DNA of 64,000 bases. Origin: Saccharum officinarum (lineage: Eukaryota > Streptophyta > Magnoliopsida > Poales > Poaceae). The translations under genes and the position numbers were made by a program. Under the pieces are notes generated by a model. That model saw only the letters and a program-made list of their open reading frames with translations. It was not told the origin of the DNA and did no database searches. Positions 60,836 through 64,000 of the stretch are shown here, piece by piece. The stretch spans positions 42,081,335 to 42,145,334 of the forward strand of contig CM036191.1 in NCBI GenBank assembly GCA_020631735.1, given 5' to 3'. Position 1 is the first letter of the stretch, and every line of letters starts with the position of its first letter.

Positions 60836-61922
60836 TCACCACAACCAAACTGTGGAGCCAACATCCTGATTAATTTCTTCAGCATCCATGTTCCAGAATA
60901 CCTCAGGGCATTGGTCATCCCACATGGCAGTTGTTGCCGGAGCGCAGAAGTGGACACTGCTGCATGTTTTCTCGTCTGCTTGATGAATACCCTGCTGCAA
61001 GGCAGGTGCCTGCAGTGGTGTCTCCATCTCCCTCCAAAGCTGATCCATGGGGAATCCATCGGTGCTCTCAAGGGCACTACCTGTGATGCAGCTACTGACA
61101 TTGACATTGTGAGTGTCACCACAGCTCATCCCATCGACTGGAGCAGCGTCAACGAAGCCGGACTGGTACGTCAGTGAGTAGGATGACGATGAAGGTGACA
61201 TGCTCATCTCCCTGATCTCCTGCTCTTTCGTTCTCATGCGTGTCTTCCAGTAGTTCTTGTTTTTCGCGATCGGGCCATTCACCCCTTCCAGTAGTTCTTG
61301 ATGTCGTTGTCGGTGCGTCCCGGCAGCCTCCGGGCTATCCTAGACCAACTTCACATCATCGAAAATCTCAGTGTGAGTTCCAGTCAGCTTATCCTAAATT
61401 CAGTGACTGGAGAAGGAAACTAATGTCTGGGAAAGTGTCGTTGGGACTTGGGACGATCAAAACAAACCTGTTATTACCCCAGAGAGCATGGAGCTCGATG
61501 ACAAGGCGTTCCTCTTGCGGCGACAAGCGTCCGTGCTTGAGGCCAGGGTGGAGGTAGTTCACCCACCGGAGGCGGCAGCTCTTGCCCGTCCGGTTGAGGC
61601 CTGTATGAGCATGAGCATACACATAGAACGTGAAGCAAAGTACTGTGAAGTGAAGACTGAAGGGGTTTATTCAGACAGGATGGTACGTGTTGCTGTTGAA
61701 TTGATTGCTGGCTTAATCTGCGTGAAGGACTATATTTGAAATAAAAAATAGAGTAGCTACCTAATAATTTGCAGTAGCTCCACAACCCCTCAAACCTGAG
61801 ACTGAGACCTGGGCAATGGAGTCCCAGCGGCGGTCACCTAGAAGGCGGACAGTACATACCAGTTGCATGATCTCCTGCTCCGTCCATGGCCCCTCCCGCA
61901 TCTCCTCCCTCACTGTCACCAT
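60836..61922 (-). pseudogene. R2R3-MYB transcription factor, MYB48/MYB59-like, disrupted
   Basis: Three exons on the minus strand with GT-AG introns: 61922-61787, 61600-61468 and 61348-60836. Exon 1 reads [35 protein letters not shown] (R2 helices 1-2, with VS doubled), exon 2 [20 protein letters not shown] and the start of R3 ([19 protein letters not shown]), exon 3 WSRIARRLPGRTDNDIKNYW. This is the DNA-binding domain of the MYB48/59 subgroup. Right after NYWK a 41-base duplication introduces GGG-TGA, stopping translation at 61281-61279; past it the original frame resumes (KNYWKTRMRTKEQEIREM) and stays open to the TAG at 60836. A full protein would be about 240 residues, nuclear. Truncated product would keep almost all of R2R3 but lose the C-terminal region. 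Confidence 0.85.
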
Positions 61923-62440
61923 GCTAACGTTGCTTGCTTCGACCTTGGATTCCAGTTTCAGCGACGGTCACCGAGAAGGGGAACTACTATGGCTGCTCCC
62001 CCCTGCTCCCACGTGCTACCCTGTCGGCTCTAGTCACCTCCGGCGCAGATGTGCGCGACGCACCCTCCGCCGCTCCTGCCACCTCCGGCGCAGCCCCACG
62101 ACGGACTGCCGGCTCGCCTGCGCCCTCGCCGGCCTGCGCTGCAACGCTGCTGGACCGCGGCTGTGCCCCACAGCAGGGCGGGCCCGCCTCCGCCCGTCTC
62201 GGCCGCGACGGCGCGGCCCCATGTCACCGGCGCCTTCGCCCTCGTGTGCTCCTGCAGCGGTGCCGCAACATCGTCGCCGACGCGCGCCGGCTTGGCGCGC
62301 CCCCGCAGCGGCGCCAGGCGCCAGCCCGCATCAGGCCATCTCGGTCGCAGCCCCGCAGCAGCTGCGCCCCATGGCGGCGCTTCGCCCTCGCGCACTCCAG
62401 CAGCGGCAGTGGGCGTGCCTACGGCCCTCTTCCACGGTGA
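61923..62440. other. GC-rich region upstream of MYB
   Basis: Very GC-rich (CGCGCC, CCGCCG words), with open frames of 160-220 codons on both strands, which is expected of low-stop GC-rich DNA. The encoded Pro/Ala/Arg-rich sequences match no family I know. It could be captured exon DNA or a CpG-rich promoter region of the MYB gene. Confidence 0.35.
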
Positions 62441-63200
62441 GTGGACCAGAACAGTACCACTCGAGCCTCGCCAGCAGCTAGGCTGCCCTTTTTCCCTGTC
62501 CATTCTCATTTTTCCATGTCATGTGCAGATGCCAAATTAGTACATGTGCATTTCTATGTCCATACCAATTTCCTAACGGTTCATGATCTATTAGTAAATA
62601 TTTTCATTAGCAGTGAAAAAATATTATTTGCAATGTTTATTTTAATTGCTCCTCACCAATCTCATGCCATTGATTGAGATACCAAAATGAACAGACCAGC
62701 GTTTTGAATGATTACCTTAAACAATTCCACGCAGTAAGACTGTAAGAGGCTGTAGCAAATATTTATTTTAGTTGCTTCTCAGCAATCTGATGGCATGGAG
62801 TGACACAGCAAAATGAACAAACCCAAAATTCTCAGAGTGACAACCTGTGTTAAGAAGACTTTAAGATCCTTCACAACAATATCTACAACCTTTACTCTAT
62901 CATGCCTGTTTGGAACATAGAGAGGGAGAAAAAGTCTGTACTCATTCTCATAGTAGTATCAATGTTTGCATACCTGATATTAAACAGCAGACCAGGTCTG
63001 CTAATTTGCTTTCCCTAATTTTTTTTCCCATGCACTCCATTTTATTAGTTTGTTTTTTTGTGCCCTTCATATGAGGCTGTGAACTGCGATTGATTTGTTC
63101 ATGTACACCGGTGTGCTCTAAAGATGCTGACCATTCGCATTCCATTTTACATATCCGTTATTGAGTGCCAAACTACACGGCTTAATTCCTTAAAACATAC
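62441..63200. other. AT-rich region without genes
   Basis: No supported gene. TTTATTTTAATTGCTCCTCACCAATCTCATGCCAT (near 62636) is repeated in altered form near 62763, a small diverged duplication of about 125 bases. Confidence 0.3.
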
Positions 63201-63540
63201 TTCAGCCACATTTGGTACCAGAGGATGAGGCAGCAAGCACCAGGCTACTTATCGGCCCATGGACAAACAACATCACGATCCCAAATACCACATCGTGAGG
63301 CATTTAGGCGTCATTCTACGCCACTTCTTGTTAGTGTGCCGACCTCTAGTAATGCCACCTCTTCTCATGCTTCAGCCACATTTGGTACCAGAGGATGAGG
63401 CAGCAAGCACCAGGCTACTTATCGGTCCATGGACAAACAACATCACGATCCCAAATACCACATCGTGAGGCGTTTAGGCGTCATTCTACGCCACTTCCTG
63501 ACAGTGAGCCGAGCTCTAGTAATGCCACCTCTTCTCATGG
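63201..63540 (+). repeat. Tandem duplication, two 170-base units
   Basis: 63201-63370 and 63371-63540 are near-identical (start TTCAGCCACATTTGG, end CACCTCTTCTCATG), with a few substitutions such as GGCCCATGG/GGTCCATGG and TTCTTGTTAGTG/TTCCTGACAGTG. Because 170 is not a multiple of three, no frame runs through both units in register, which argues against protein coding. Confidence 0.9.
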
Positions 63541-64000
63541 TATTCGTATTCCTTTTGCCAACTATGCATATACGACATGTGAAACATGTTTACCTACATT
63601 GTACTATACAGTTATTCAGTTACACTGATGCATGTTTATCCTTTTTCTCAGTGTCTCCACCACCTGAACCATCTGTCGCATCTAGAACGGGTCACAGACG
63701 TAGGACAGACATCCTCGGCAGTGATGGTTAGTCGCAAATTCCATACACCACAATACACGCCTCAGATTTATATATAAAGTAGTACATTTTCTCTGAACAA
63801 CTGTTCATGACATTATCCATACCTAGCTACTTATCGATACAGGGCTTTTAAAACTCCCTAGACATCTTTGCCATATGTTTTCAGAGCCCCTTTTGAATAT
63901 CTACATAACAGGTTGTTGCCTTTGGTCCAAACAACATCACAAATTCAAGTGCCTTTCGATCAGCTAACATGTATCACTTTCTCAAATTGATTTTTTTCAT
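63541..64000. other. Unassigned right edge
   Basis: A short plus-strand stretch near 63655-63729 reads SPPPEPSVASRTGHRRRTDIL and ends in a stop; it could be the last exon of a gene, but I do not recognise it. The rest is AT-rich. Confidence 0.25.

Noticed and set aside
60836..61282. An independent 148-residue gene at the end of the MYB locus
   Set aside because: It is the MYB C-terminal exon read after the 41-base duplication; the apparent start is not an ATG in a plausible context.
61252..61300. A tiny intron to restore the MYB frame
   Set aside because: A GT..AG pair can be drawn, but it would be about 30 bases, far below plant intron size, and the 41-base direct repeat explains the sequence better.

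Overview
The window is nuclear DNA of a grass, most likely a panicoid (sorghum/sugarcane/Miscanthus group). The evidence is GC-rich, codon-biased exons beside AT-rich introns, dense CACTA, PIF/Harbinger, MULE, hAT and MITE elements with typical grass termini, and coding sequences of plant-only families (L-type lectin receptor kinase, R2R3-MYB). There are no operons, CRISPR arrays or recognisable rRNA/tRNA genes. Species assignment is inference.

Layout. 1-13268 is a duplicated segment (copy U): a CACTA flank cut by the window edge, an LTR remnant, a CACTA right end, an intact lectin receptor kinase gene (LecRK-A, 3557-6412), a decayed Harbinger transposase, a small CACTA with its TSD and a MITE. 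13269-26708 is sequence only between the copies: a CACTA left end fused to the 5' half of a LINE, a complete 4.3-kb CACTA (16759-21079) that carries a glutathione peroxidase exon and large foldback repeats, then TE remnants and a Tourist-like MITE. 26709-47458 is the second copy (U'), with a second near-identical kinase gene (LecRK-B, 33857-36712), about 3.45 kb absent from U (including a Ac/Ds-like element and a long TA microsatellite), an internal duplication of the Harbinger region, and a LINE inserted in one Harbinger copy. 47459-64000 is single copy: a decayed SIRE/Maximus-type copia element with a 3' LTR, an hAT element, a MITE, a 5.3-kb MULE (54556-59832) with two convergent genes, and a MYB48/59-like R2R3-MYB gene (60836-61922, minus) broken by a 41-bp duplication.

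The two LecRK genes are the only host-type genes that look intact. They should encode plasma-membrane receptors with an extracellular legume-lectin domain, one membrane span and a cytoplasmic kinase. Everything else recognised is a transposon, a transposon gene, or a broken or captured host gene fragment.

The most notable signals are: (1) a patchwork of divergence between U and U', with the LecRK block almost identical and both flanks about ten times more diverged, ending in a junction with a templated 17-bp filler; (2) a CACTA with a captured GPX exon and hairpin-forming tandem repeats; (3) a MULE with a GRF zinc-finger gene placed opposite a mudrA-like gene; (4) the MYB disrupted by a short internal duplication. 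All similarity figures are counts made by eye from the sequence, not computed alignments.
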